Origin: Hygrophila difformis
Taxonomy: Eukaryota; Streptophyta; Magnoliopsida; Lamiales; Acanthaceae
Direction of reading: 5' to 3'
DNA length: 64,000 nt
NCBI GenBank assembly: GCA_030278955.1
Contig: JAOANR010000015.1
Span: forward strand, 22,600,626-22,664,625
Below are positions 45,471-57,064 of this stretch, in pieces. A program made the position numbers and the translations under genes. Within the stretch, counting starts at the first letter, position 1. Each line of letters opens with the position of its first letter. The notes beneath the pieces were generated by a model. The model had not been told where the DNA came from and made no database searches. It worked only from the letters and a program-made list of their open reading frames with translations.

Positions 45471-48165
45471 TGTAACACCCGAGGAAAAATAAATTCAAAT
45501 TGTTTTGAACTACGCCATGACTTGATCCCTTCACGGGGTACATAGGCAGCTTGGGAATTCAAATACAAAGTTCAGTCATAAAATAAATCACAAAATAAAA
45601 ATATAACCGAAGGCATCCCAACATTTAAACCCGAGGAAACCAAAACACAACTTCCGTAAAATCATTAAGGAAGGACGAGACGAGTTTAAGTAGAAGAATT
45701 ATCATACGGGAGTTAGATCGAATTCGTAAATAAACCCACATGAGAATTTCGAGTCGGGAATGACCCGAAAAGTCGGACCAAGAGCGCGAAGGATAGAAAC
45801 CCGATCGAGAAAAGGAAGAAAGGAACCGACGGACCACACGAACCGCCCGAACCGGCCGGTTCGGGCGGCGCGCACCCCGCGCGCATACGCGCGGCCACCG
45901 CGCGGGCAAAGGGAGTCGCGTCCCTGGATGGTTCGCGCGCACTCCGCGCGGACAAAGGCCTATGTGCGCGCCACCTCTGCGCCAGAGGTGCAGGAGGTGT
46001 AAACTTTCCTTCCATGGCGATTTTCTTGCCAAAATCGACCACCCCCTTCGAGGGAAACCAAATCCCAGACGTGAGGGAGACTTAAGGGCGGCTGGGGGCG
46101 CCTCCAAACCCTAGACTTACATAAACTACTCCCACACTACTCCCAAACTTCCTCAACAAGCCGAAACTCTTCCGACGACACTTTCCGGCGAGCATTCCGG
46201 CGACGACGAGGCAAGAGGAACCAAGCCCTGCCCTCTAGACTCTTGGTAAGCCATAGTTAAACATTTTAATTCGTCCATAACACTTAGAAACTCATAATCT
46301 AACCCGTTTCCTTTACTACGATTTCATGCCGGAAAACGAACGAAAAGCGATCGGAAGGATTGGCCGTTCGTCGCGACCCTAGAGCATCCGGATACCCATC
46401 CCAGTAATCCTAATCTTCAAATCAGTAAGTTAAAACCTTACTCACAAATTTTCGTGGTTATTTGTTGTTTAAAACTCGAGATATAGGCTTGTGACAAAAA
46501 TCGGTTTTCAAAAACCCTATTTTCGTCCAATTTCAAAGACTCGCCTAAAACTCGACCTTCGGGAATTCAAACCGAAAACTTTTCAACATAAAAGTTGTTC
46601 CTGACACCTTTATCTATCTTGTGTCCAAATTTCAGCCGTTGACATTAAGATTTGCTATCCCAAATCACGCCGTAAACTTTCTGTGACAACCCGAACATTT
46701 CAAACGGTGACAGCTTCCCTTACTCGACTTGATGCATGTTTTTCACCCATTTTTCAAACGGATTTTGGTGTTCATTTGATACGTCAAACGGTCGAATTTC
46801 AGAACTGCTTTAAAACCTTTTCGGAGCCCGCGAGTATACAGTGGGTTGTGGTCAATTTTTGAGTATCAAGAATTCATTATTTCCAAATTCTTAAAACATG
46901 AAAGTTATTCCTTAACGTGATTTGTAATTACTGTAAAAATTTCACATCAATTGATTTTGAAATGAATTTTTAATCGGCGTTGCACGAACCTGTGACGAAA
47001 CCAGTTTTTAAGACAGAAATCATTCTTTGCAAAGAACTCGAAATTCGACTCACTTCGGAACCTTATTTCAAAAAACATAAAACATGAAAGTTGTTCGTGT
47101 GTGTGTCTTTGAACTACTGTAAAATTTCAGAATTTTTGGTGTAAAGACGAATTTTTAATTAAGAAAGGCGTAAACTGCCTCGAATAGGATTTTTCGAACT
47201 TGAGAAAACTCGAACTATGAAAATGCGATATCGATCATTTGATAACATTGAAATACGAACTTTCGAAAAATCCCGTTCAGTAGGATGAGTCGATCTTCAT
47301 GCTATCATTATCTTTGAGACTGCCTCGTTAGTGGTCTCCTTACTATCTGAGATTGCCTCGTTAGTGATCTCGCGCGCTGTATTTTTGGATCGCCTCGTTA
47401 GTGGTCCTACTATCTTTTTGAGACTGCCTCGTTAGTGGTCTCCCATTGTTTGGACTGCCTCGTTAGTGGTCCTATGTTGAGATTGCCTCGTTAGTGATCT
47501 CCCGGTATGGTGTCCTCTTCTTAGTCTACGGGATAAAGTGTAAAAGACTTGTGTGAGTGTTCCATTATGCTTAAATCGTCTTTATCATGTTTTTAATTAT
47601 GTATGTAAAATTATGCATCTTAAATTATGCTTTAAATTGCGCTTTTAAAATTATGTCCTTTAATCATGTTTTCCGCTGCAAATAAATTATGTATTTTAAA
47701 TTTATGCATGGGAAGCGAAATCTTTAGTTTAAACACATGTAACCCCTTTTATTTGTTAGTTAGGGATTAACTTACTCAGTATATTTTTATACTGACCACC
47801 ATTGTCATTTTTCTTTTACAGAGTATGTCGAGTGACGCATACGCATACACTTGGGGGGAATTATTTGTGAACATTTTCGCTTTCTGCACCGTATTACTGT
47901 TTTTACCGGGTCTGTTTAACCCGAGGTTTTGGCCGTGTTGGCCGTGATTACTTTCTGTCGCATTTACTTTATCCGTGCATGATGGCCTTTACTTTCGTAT
48001 TTTGACTTAAGTATTATTAAATTCCGGACTATACGTTGAAATGTTTTTAAAGCTTTTACGTGCCCACAAGCCTTGCATTTCCTTGGCGAGCTCGGACATC
48101 CGTGTCTTGCTAGGGAAATGCGGCGGTGACACCTCGGCCTGGGTTATCAAATCCGGGGTGTTACA
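45471..48165 (+). repeat. A2 5' LTR (2695 bp)
   Basis: TGTAACACCCGAGGAAAAAT ... CCGGGGTGTTACA. Hairpin array at 47316-47501 (six units), CAGTAT module at 47777-47821, terminal hairpin at 48075-48121. It lacks about 70 bp present in the 3' LTR at 55437-55508. Confidence 0.92.
47316..47501 (+). repeat. Hairpin minisatellite, A2 5' LTR (6 units)
   Basis: Six units around TGCCTCGTTAGTG with paired arms GAGAC/GTCTC, GAGAT/ATCTC, GGATC/GGTCC, GAGAC/GTCTC, GGAC/GTCC and GAGAT/ATCTC. One unit fewer than A1. Confidence 0.88.
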
Positions 48166-48168
48166 AGT

Positions 48169-48180
48169 TGGTATCAGAGC
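48169..48180 (+). promoter_or_regulatory. A2 primer binding site (tRNA-iMet)
   Basis: TGGTATCAGAGC, three bases after the 5' LTR. Confidence 0.9.
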
Positions 48181-48550
48181 CCGGAATTTTATTTTGAAGC
48201 TATTATTATTATTAGTAATATTATTATTATTAGTAATATTATTATTATAATTATTTTGATACTAATATTTTAAACCCTAGTAATATTTTTAAGTATATTA
48301 CTTTTACAGACCACTAATTTTATTTAGTCCAAAATTTATTTATAACCCAATGTTTTAGCCAAGAAAAGCAAATTAGATTTTTCGGCCCACTATAGAGGCC
48401 CAACCTTTAGCAATTTATTTTAACATACGAATAAATTAAATTTTAATGGGGAAGGGGCTTACATTTGCATATTGCATATGGATTTAATTCTTGCACATCT
48501 CGACCTTGCATAAAACACACCCTAACTTTAACCTACCGTGTCAACGCTAG

Positions 48551-49066
48551 ATGGCCGCTTCGAACGCAAACATGATTAACCTATTAATGAGGTTGATCGA
48601 AGCCTACCTCGGAACCCCTCAAAACGTGAACAACTTCAGGCTAAGAGTAGAACAAATGGAGGCCAACCTAGGTCACCTGGCTAACCTAGGGGAAGCGGGG
48701 CACCAAGACCTGACCCAACTCCAAATCCAAATCAACGAACTCCAGGCCCACGAGACTGAGCTTCGGGCCCAACTGGACGACATAGAGACCGAAGCAGGGG
48801 TCCTGGGATATCAACTGCTTCACTGGAAGGATGACTTGCCTCCACACGCCCCCCTTGGCCCGGGAGCTCCTCCCGCAGCTAGCCCCGTTGCTGACCCTGT
48901 CGCCGCCCCGACTCCAGTTGCCACCATCGATCCTGTTCCTACTACTGGACCCGCCTGGCCAGCAAGCCCGGTGTTCCATGGGCCCCTTGGCACGGGCACC
49001 ATCGAGGATTCGAGTGATGAGGATGACCCCATGGAGGATCCGACTACCTACCCTCCCCAGGCTTAG
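48551..49066 (+). CDS. A2 extra upstream ORF (coiled-coil, 171 aa), ORF0
   Basis: Colinear with the A1 ORF: NMINLLMRLIEAYLGTPQNV, coiled coil from about residue 25 to 95 (FRLRVEQMEANLGHLANL, LTQLQIQINELQAHETELR), Pro/Ala-rich middle, then SPVFHGPLGTGTIEDSSDEDD. Still open although this element's pol carries several inactivating changes. No function assigned. Confidence 0.8.
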   Translation: MAASNANMINLLMRLIEAYLGTPQNVNNFRLRVEQMEANLGHLANLGEAGHQDLTQLQIQINELQAHETELRAQLDDIETEAGVLGYQLLHWKDDLPPHAPLGPGAPPAASPVADPVAAPTPVATIDPVPTTGPAWPASPVFHGPLGTGTIEDSSDEDDPMEDPTTYPPQA

Positions 49067-49455
49067 GGATGTTCGATATACTATTCCCATTGTTCTCTTT
49101 TCCGTTCTTCCCGGACTATTTTCAGCATTTTGCTACTTATCGCTTGTACCGAAATAAAAATCCCTATTAAGCAATAAAATCACAAGCACCTATTTAGTAC
49201 ACCATCTTCGTATCCTGTCAAGACATCAACCGAGAAGCAACATTTCTACATCTGCGTAATAAATCGACGCGTGCTTCGAACCCTGAAACCCAGGGCCTCG
49301 ACATTTAAAAACCCTCATGAAACAACTAAATGGATAAATACAAATACTAACCACTCCTGACAAGCATCACTCAAGTTAACAAATCACTTTTTCCACAATC
49401 TCTCGAACCTCCCGAAACACTAAAACCTCCCTTGTGCTCACATAGTTGTAACAGG

Positions 49456-52400
49456 ATGGCACCCCGAGGACGACCAAGGACCATCCCTACCACCCCCAAC
49501 ACCCGCGACACGCCAGGGCAACCCAACGAGCAGGCACCTAACGTGGAAGCACCGGCCCCAGCAGGCCCGATGCCCAACCCTGCGGAAGGGAGGATGAGGA
49601 ACATGGAGGAACTACTGATTGCACTGGGTAATGCCTACGTCAACCAGGGTGGAGTTGCCGCGGCGCCACCACCAGAAACGAGGATCAACTACTTGGCCGC
49701 AGTGAACCCCTACCGACCCCCTTACTATGTCGAGGAGGAGGACCCCGCTAAGCTGGAAGACTGGTTGAGAACCTTCGACAAATTGCTGAAGGCGGTAAGA
49801 TGCCCGGAGGGGGAGAAGGTTCACGTGGCTTCGTACTATCTGGGGGGCGAGGCCGACGACTGGTGGCAGGCTACCCAGGGGAAGCTGGCAGAGGATGATG
49901 AACCCTACTCGTGGAACGAGTTCATGGAGTTACTCCGGGAGCGCTTCTACCCAATGAGTACTAAGGCGGCACTGTACGAGGAGTTCTCATCCCTGAAGCA
50001 AGAAGAGAAATCTGTTCAAGAATACTATGCACGGTTTAAGGAGTTGGTGAGATTTGCGCCCAGGATGGTACCTACGGACGGGGAGAAGGCGCAAAAGTTC
50101 GAAATGGGATTGAACTTGTCAATTCGGGAGGTGATCACTGGAGTTAACTACCCGGACCTGCAATCTGTCTACGATCGGGCAGTAGCAGTAGCACGAGTGC
50201 AACAGCTAAAAAGGAAGGCTGCTGGGGAATCTAGCCGAGGGGCGCAAGGACCAGACAAGAGGAACAGGGATAATAGGACGGGCAACACTACTGGCGGGGA
50301 CAACTTTCGGCGAGGTCCGAACGGGAGTGCTCAGAACAATGGTCGAAATGTCAACCAAGGAGGGCGAGTGCCGCCGTGCCCAAGGTGTGGCAGGCCGCAC
50401 CTGGTGAGGAGGTGTCCTCAGGTGGGCGAGTGCTTCCGGTGCGGCCGAATTGGCCATCGGAGAGAGGAATGTCGAACCCGACTTGAGAACATCACAAAGA
50501 GAGAAGATTTGGTCATTGGACCTAACGAGTCGTTCAACCAGGGAGGTAGAAACGGCAACAATCAAGGATATCGGCCTCCTCCGAATCCGAACCAACACCC
50601 TCCTAACCAGCAGCAAAACGCAAATCCGAACCAGAACCAGCCAGCCAATCAAGGGAGGCCGATGGGGCGGTTGAACGTGATTAACCAGGATGACATACCC
50701 GCGCAGGGTGATGTGATGGCAGGTACTTTCCATGTCCTAAGTACTCCACTTAGAGTCTTATTTGATTCCGGAGCCAGTTGTTCGATTGTATCTTCGAGAG
50801 TCGTAACTGAACTAGATCTACCTAAGTGCGAGATGATTAGCTTAGGTATCCAACTGCCCTCTGGAGAAGTAATAGCATGCTCTAAACGCTACAATGGAAT
50901 ACCTGTAGTAATAAAGAATGTAGATTTTTTCGCAAACTTAGTAGAGTTCAACGTCAGAGACTTTGACGTCATACTAGTAATGGATTGGCTAACCCGGTAT
51001 AAGGCCATGATCGAGTGCCAAAAGCAAAAGATCACGCTGTCGAAAGGTAGGGGAAAAAGAGTCATCTTCTACTCTCAACCCCCTAAGAAATCTAGCAAGA
51101 TAGTCAACGTCCTAGAGTTATGTAGCCTAATGCGTAAAGGCCACGCGTTATACGCATGCTACGTTCATAACCTCGAGGCTGAAGGAGTAAAGATAGACAA
51201 CATTCCGGTGGTAAGAGAGTACCCGGATGTGTTCCCGGAAGACGTTCCCGGCATGCCCCCTGAGAGGGATCTCGAGTTCACCATAGATCTCATCCCGGGA
51301 ACGGAACCTGTCTCAAAGGCTCCTTACCGTATGGCGCCACCGGAGATGAAGGAGCTAAAGGAGCAGCTCGAAGAATTGCTGGAAAAGGGATATATCAGAT
51401 CGAGTACGTCTCCATGGGGAGCACCGGTCTTGTTTGTCAAGAAGAAGGATGGGAGTTTGCGACTGTGTATCGACTATAGAGGACTTAATCAAGTCACTAT
51501 CAAGAACAAGTACCCGTTGCCCAGAATCGAGGATTTGTTCGACCAGCTGAAGGGAGCTACTGTGTTCTCCAAGATCGACCTGCGTTCGGGATATCATCAA
51601 CTGCGAATCGCTGAGAAGGACATCCCAAAGACATCGTTCAGGACTTGCTATGGACACTACGAATTCACAGTACTGTCATTCGGACTGACGAACGCCCTGG
51701 CAATGTTCATGAACCTCATGAACAACGTGTTCCGGGGGCTATTAGATCAATGCGTAGTGGTGTTCATAGACTACATCTTGGTCTACTCAAGGGACGAGGA
51801 AGGACATTCCGAGCACTTACATAAAGTACTGAGGATCCTCCGAGAAAATCAGCTATACGGGAAGCTGTCCAAATGCGACTTCTGGCTGAGGGAAGTAGCA
51901 TTCCTTGGGCATATCGTATCCGCCAGCGGGGGTGGCGGTAGACTCGGCAAAGATCTCGGCAGTAACCGAGTGGGTACCACCGAAGAGCCCAACGGAGATA
52001 AGAAGTTTTCTCGGACTGATGGGCTACTACAGGCGATTAGTCCAGGACTTCTCCAAAATTGCCCGCCCGTTGACCCAACTGCTAAAGAAGGGGGTGAAGT
52101 ACGACTGGACCGACAAGTGCGAAGCCGCATTCCAGGAGCTGAAGAAACGACTTACCACGGCGCCAGTGTTGGCGTTACCATCAGAGAATGGAGACTTCGA
52201 GGTGTACAGCGACGCCTCGAGAGAAGGACTGGGATGCGTACTAATGCAAGATCAAAGAGTCATAGCGTACGCATCGCGACAGCTAAAACCACACGAGCAG
52301 AACTATCCGACGCACGACCTAGAACTGGCCGCGGTCGTGTTCGCCCTGAAAATTTGGAGACACTATCTCTACGGGCGGAAGTGTCGGATGTTCACCGACC

Positions 52401-54118
52401 ATAAAAGCCTCAAGTACATATTCACGCAAAAAGAACTGAATTTGAGGCAGAGGAGATGGTTGGAACTGATCAAAGATTACGACCTGGAAGTCGCGTATCA
52501 CGAGGGCAAAGCCAAAGTCGTGGCCGACGCCTTGAGTCGGAAGACGCAGCATGTCACGAACTCACTTGTGATACCGGCCGAATTGTACAGAGATTTGGCG
52601 AGATTAAGCCTGGAACTGGTGCAACCCGATACGGTAACCGAGGTCGTCAACGCGCTGGTAGTAGGGCCTACCATATTCGAAGAGATACGACTTGCCCAAT
52701 CGAGTGACACAAAGTTGGAGGAAATAAGGAGAAGCATTGCCGAAGGAAAGGCAGTGGATTTCAAGATTCACGAGGACGGGAGCATCCGCTTCAGGGGAAG
52801 GTGGTGTATACCGCGGGAGTCCGCGGATCTGAAGAAGAAAGTGATGGAGGAAGGCCATAATACCCCCTACTCGGTTCACCCCGGAGGGGACAAACTATAC
52901 AAGGACTTGAAAAAGAACTACTGGTGGCCGAACATGAAGAGAGAAGTGGCCGAGTTCGTGGCAAGGTGCCTTACCTGCCAAAAGGTCAAGGCAGTACGAC
53001 AAAAACCCCTAGGGTTAATGCAACCATTGGAGATCCCAAGCTGGAAGTGGGATAGTATCTCCATGGACTTCGTTTCGGGGTTACCACGTTCGCCAAAGGG
53101 GATGAATAAGATCTGGGTGATCGTGGATAGGTTAACAAAGGCCGCCATATTCATCCCGATGAAAGACACCTGGTCAATGGACCAACTAGCAAGAGCATAT
53201 GTAGACAATGTAGTACGCCGGCACGGGGTGCCACATGACATCATCTCGGATAGAGATAGCAGATTCGTCTCCCAGTTTTGGACCAAGCTGCAAGAAGCTC
53301 TGGGGACGCAGATAAAAATGAGTACTGCGTTCCACCCCATGACGGATGGGCAGACGGAGCGAACAATACAAACGTTGGAGTACATGTTGAGGGCCTGTGT
53401 GTTGGAATTCAAGGGAAGTTGGGAGCACCATCTACCCTTGATCGAGTTCTCCTACAACAACAGTTACCATGCGAGCATTGGCATGGCGCCCTTCGAGGCA
53501 CTGTATGGACGAAGATGCCGGAGCCCATTGAGTTGGGAAGAGAACGATCGAATAATGATGGTAGGACCACAACTGGTGGAGGACATGGCTCAGCAAGTTA
53601 AGGTTATCCAGGGGAAGATGAGAGCCGCTCAGGACCGACAAAAGAGTTATGCGGACGTGAGACGGCAGGACTTGGAATTCCAAGTCGGTGACAAGGTCAT
53701 GCTGAAAGTCTCACCGATGAAGGGCGTAATGCGCTTCGGCAAGCGAGGGAAACTGAGCCCACGATACATAGGGCCATATGAGATCCTCGAAAGAGTGGGG
53801 AATCTAGCGTACCGGCTAGCACTGCCGCCTCAACTAGCACGCGTCCATAACGTGTTTCACGTCTCCCAATTGAAGAAGTATGTGCCCGACACGTCGCATG
53901 TACTCCAACCGGACGTAATCGAATTGGATGATGACTTGACCTATGAAGAAACCCCGGTGCAAATACTCGACTACAAGAAAAGGGTAACAAGAAATAAATC
54001 TGTAAGGATGGTCAAGGTCCTGTGGTCTAACCACGAACAGAAACGGCAACCTGGGAATAGGAAGCCGACATGAGACAACGTTACCCTACCCTCTTCCAAG
54101 ATGACTCGACCACAGTTA
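49456..54118 (+). pseudogene. A2 Gag-Pol, two frameshifts and RT active-site mutation
   Basis: The true start is probably MAPRGRPR at 49456; the frame is open 8 codons further upstream, but those codons are not conserved. Frame 1 covers Gag, knuckles ([13 protein letters not shown] and [14 protein letters not shown]), protease ([11 protein letters not shown]) and RT. A one-base insertion in a G run near 51927-51932 shifts to a second frame (51905-54073) with RNase H ([11 protein letters not shown]), integrase ([25 protein letters not shown]) and the GPY motif. A second indel near 54037 garbles the chromodomain end and stops early. RT reads FIDYILVYS where A1 has FIDD, and GMDWL in protease has become VMDWL. 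Non-functional. Confidence 0.92.
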
Positions 54119-54137
54119 TGGGGACATAACTGTATTT

Positions 54138-54150
54138 TAAGGGGGGAGGT
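54138..54150 (+). promoter_or_regulatory. A2 polypurine tract
   Basis: TAAGGGGGGAGGT immediately before the 3' LTR. Confidence 0.85.
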
Positions 54151-55254
54151 TGTAACACCCGAGGAAAAACAAATTCAAATTGTTTTGAACTACGTCATGA
54201 CTTGATCCCTTCACGGGGTACGTAGGCAGCTTGGGAATTCAAATACCAAGTTCAGTCATAAAACAAATCACAAAATAAAAATATAACCGAAGGCATCCCA
54301 ACATTTAAACCCGAGGAAACCAAAACACAACTTCCGTAAAATCATTAAGGAACGACGAGACGAGTTTAAGTAGACGAATTATCATACAGGAGTTAGATCG
54401 AATTCCTAAATAAACCCACATGAGAATTTCGAGTCGGGAATGACCCGAAAAGTCGGACCAAGAGCGCGAAGGATAGAAACCCGATCGAGAAAAGGAAGAA
54501 AGGAACCGACGGACCACACGAACCGCCCGAACCGGCCGGTTCGGGCGGCGCGCACCCCGCGCGCATACGCGCGGCCACCGCGCGGGCAAAGGGAGTCGCG
54601 TCCCTGGATGGTTCGCGCGCACTCCGCGCGGACAAAGGCCTATGTGCGCGCCACCTCCGCGCCAGAGGTGCAGGAGGTGTAAACTTTCCTTCCATGGCGA
54701 ATTTCTTGCCAAAATCGACCACCCCCTTCGAGGGAAACCAAATCCCAGACGTGAGGGAGACTTAAGGGCGGCTGGGGGCGCCTCCAAACCCTAGACTTAC
54801 AGAAACTACTCCCACACTACTCCCAAACTTCCTCCCCAAGCCGAAACTCTTCCGACGACACTTTCCGGCGAGCATTCCGGCGACGACGAGGCAAGAGGAA
54901 CCAAGCCCTGCCCTCTAGACTCTTGGTAAGCCATGGTTAAACATTTTAATTCGTCCATAACACTTAGAAACTCGAAATCTAACCCGTTTCCTTTACTACG
55001 ATTTCACGCCGGAAAACGAACGAAAAGCGATCGGAAGGATTGGCCGTTCGTCGCGACCCTAGAGCATCCGGATACCCATCCCAGTAATCCTAATCTTCAA
55101 ATCAGTAAGTTAAAACCTTACTTACAAATTTTCGTGGTTATTTGTTGTTTAAAACTCGAGATATAGGCTTGTGACAAAAATCGGTTTTCAAAAACCCTAT
55201 TTTCGTATAATTTCAAAGACTCGCCTAAAACGCGACCTTCGGGAATTCAAACCG

Positions 55255-55905
55255 AAAACTTTTCAACATAAAAGTTGTTCCTAACACCTTTATCTATCTT
55301 GTGTCCAAATTTCAGCCGTTGACATTAAGATTTGCTATCCCAAATCACGCCGTAAACGTTCTGTGACAACCCGAACATTTCAAACTGTGACAGTTTCCCT
55401 TACTCGACTTGATGCATGTTTTTCACCCATTTTTCGAATGATTCAACTTTGCATTCCTAAACAAAAGTTGTAGATAATTGTGTCTAGAGTGTGCATATAA
55501 AATTTCACGGATTTTGGTGTTCATTTGATACGTCAAACGGTCGAATTTTAGAACTGCTTTAAAACCTTTTCGGAGCCCGCGAGTATACAGTGGGTTGTGG
55601 TCGATTTTTGAGTATCAAGAATTCATTATTTCCAAATTCTTAAAACATGAAAGTTGTTCCTTAACGTGATTTGTAATTACTGTAAAAATTTTGCATCAAT
55701 TGGTTTTGAAATGAATTTTTAATTGGCGTTGCACGAACCTGTGACGAAACCAGTTTTTAAGACAGAAATCATTCTTTGCAAAGAACTCGAAATTCGACTC
55801 ACTTCGGAACCTTATTTCCAAAAACTTAAAACATGGAAGTTGTTCGTGTGTGTGTCTTTGAACTACTGTAAAAATTTCAGAATTTTTGGTGTAAAGACAA
55901 ATTTT
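55255..55905 (+). repeat. Degenerate ~185-bp tandem repeats within the A2 3' LTR
   Basis: Four diverged units recognisable by an AAAGTTGTTC-like motif at about 55266, 55452, 55650 and 55832. Each is followed by AAATTTCA(GAATTTTTGG) some 40-50 bases later and by an AACTG(TGAC)-like motif. Spacing is 182-198 bp. Equivalent units exist in LTRs A1, B and F. Confidence 0.65.
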
Positions 55906-56065
55906 TAATTAAGAAAGGCGTAAACTGCCTCGAATATGATTTTTCGAACTTGAGAAAACTCGAACTATGAAAATGCGATATCGATCATTTGATAACATTG
56001 AAATACGAACTTTCGAAAAATCCCGTTCACTAGGCTGAGCCGATCTTCATGCTATCATTATCTTT

Positions 56066-56251
56066 GAGACTGCCTCGTTAGTGGTCTCCTTACTATCTGA
56101 GATTGCCTCGTTAGTGATCTCGCGCGCTGTATTTTTGGATCGCCTCGTTAGTGGTCCTACTATCTTTTTGAAACTGCCTCGTTAGTGGTCTCCCATTGTT
56201 TGGACTGCCTCGTTAGTGGTCCTATGTTGAGATTGCCTCGTTAGTGATCTC
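56066..56251 (+). repeat. Hairpin minisatellite, A2 3' LTR (6 units)
   Basis: Same six units as in the 5' LTR. The fourth unit has an arm change (GAAAC) that breaks one pair. Confidence 0.88.
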
Positions 56252-56526
56252 CCGGTATGGTGTCCTCTTCTTAGTCTACGGGATAAAATGTAAAAGACTT
56301 GTGTGAGTGTTCCATTATGCTTAAATCGTCTTTATCATGTTTTTAATTATGTATTTAAAATTATGCATCTTAAATTATGCTTTAAATTGCGCTTTTAAAA
56401 TTATGTCCTTTAATCATGTTTTCCGCTGCAAATAAATTATGTATTTTAAATTTATGCATGGGAAGCGAAATCTTTAGTTTAAACACATGTAACCCCTTTT
56501 ATTTGTTAGTTAGGGATTAACTTACT

Positions 56527-56571
56527 CAGTATATTTTTATACTGACCACCGTTGTCATTTTTCTTTTACAG
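56527..56571 (+). promoter_or_regulatory. Hairpin plus 3' splice-site-like module, A2 3' LTR
   Basis: CAGTATATTTTTATACTG (56527-56544) after AACTTACT, followed by TTTTTCTTTTACAG ending at 56571. Confidence 0.55.
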
Positions 56572-57064
56572 AGTATGTCGAGTGACGCATACGCATACAC
56601 TTGGGGGGAATTATTTGTGAACATTTTCGCTTTCTGCACCGTATTACTGTTTTTACCGGGTCTGTTTAACCCAAGGTTTTGGCCGTGTTGGCCGTGATTA
56701 CTTTCTGTCGCATTTACTTTATCCGTGCATGATGGCCTTTACTTTCGTATTTTGACTTAAGTATTATTAAATTCCGGACTATACGTTGAAATGTTTTTAA
56801 AGCTTTTACGTGCCCACAAGCCTTGCATTTCCTTGGCGAGCTCGGACATCCGTGTCTTGCTAGGGAAATGCGGCGGTGATACCTCGGCCTGGGTTATCAA
56901 ATCCGGGGTGTTACACCTCTAGCCTTTCTCTGCGGGCCTATAATGGACGAGAGAATATTATTGAAATACTACGCCAAAACGGCATTGAGATACATCGCCT
57001 ACACTCTTGGGATTATCCGTATGGATTTCTCGAGGCTCCGGAGTGTTTTGGGTATGGCAGATAC

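Larger units (their letters stand above)
45471..56915 (+). mobile_element. Element A2: Tekay-like chromovirus, complete but mutated (11.4 kb)
   Basis: LTRs 45471-48165 and 54151-56915 with 5-bp duplication CCTCT, PBS, extra ORF0, gag-pol and PPT, all in plus orientation. It belongs to the same family as A1. LTRs differ by about 2% plus a 70-bp deletion in the 5' LTR (near 46765), so it is older than A1 and B. Two frameshifts and an RT active-site change inactivate pol. Confidence 0.93.
54151..56915 (+). repeat. A2 3' LTR (2765 bp)
   Basis: Full-length copy of the A LTR. Contains a GC-rich part (54540-54670), donor-like TTGGTAAGCC (54924) and CAGTAAGTTA (55104), four degenerate ~185-bp repeats, hairpin array 56066-56251, CAGTAT module 56527-56571 and the terminal hairpin before 56875. 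Confidence 0.92.

Noticed and set aside
49432..49455. Upstream Met of the A2 gag-pol frame
   Set aside because: The eight extra codons are not present in A1 or B, which both begin at MAPRGR; start placed at 49456.
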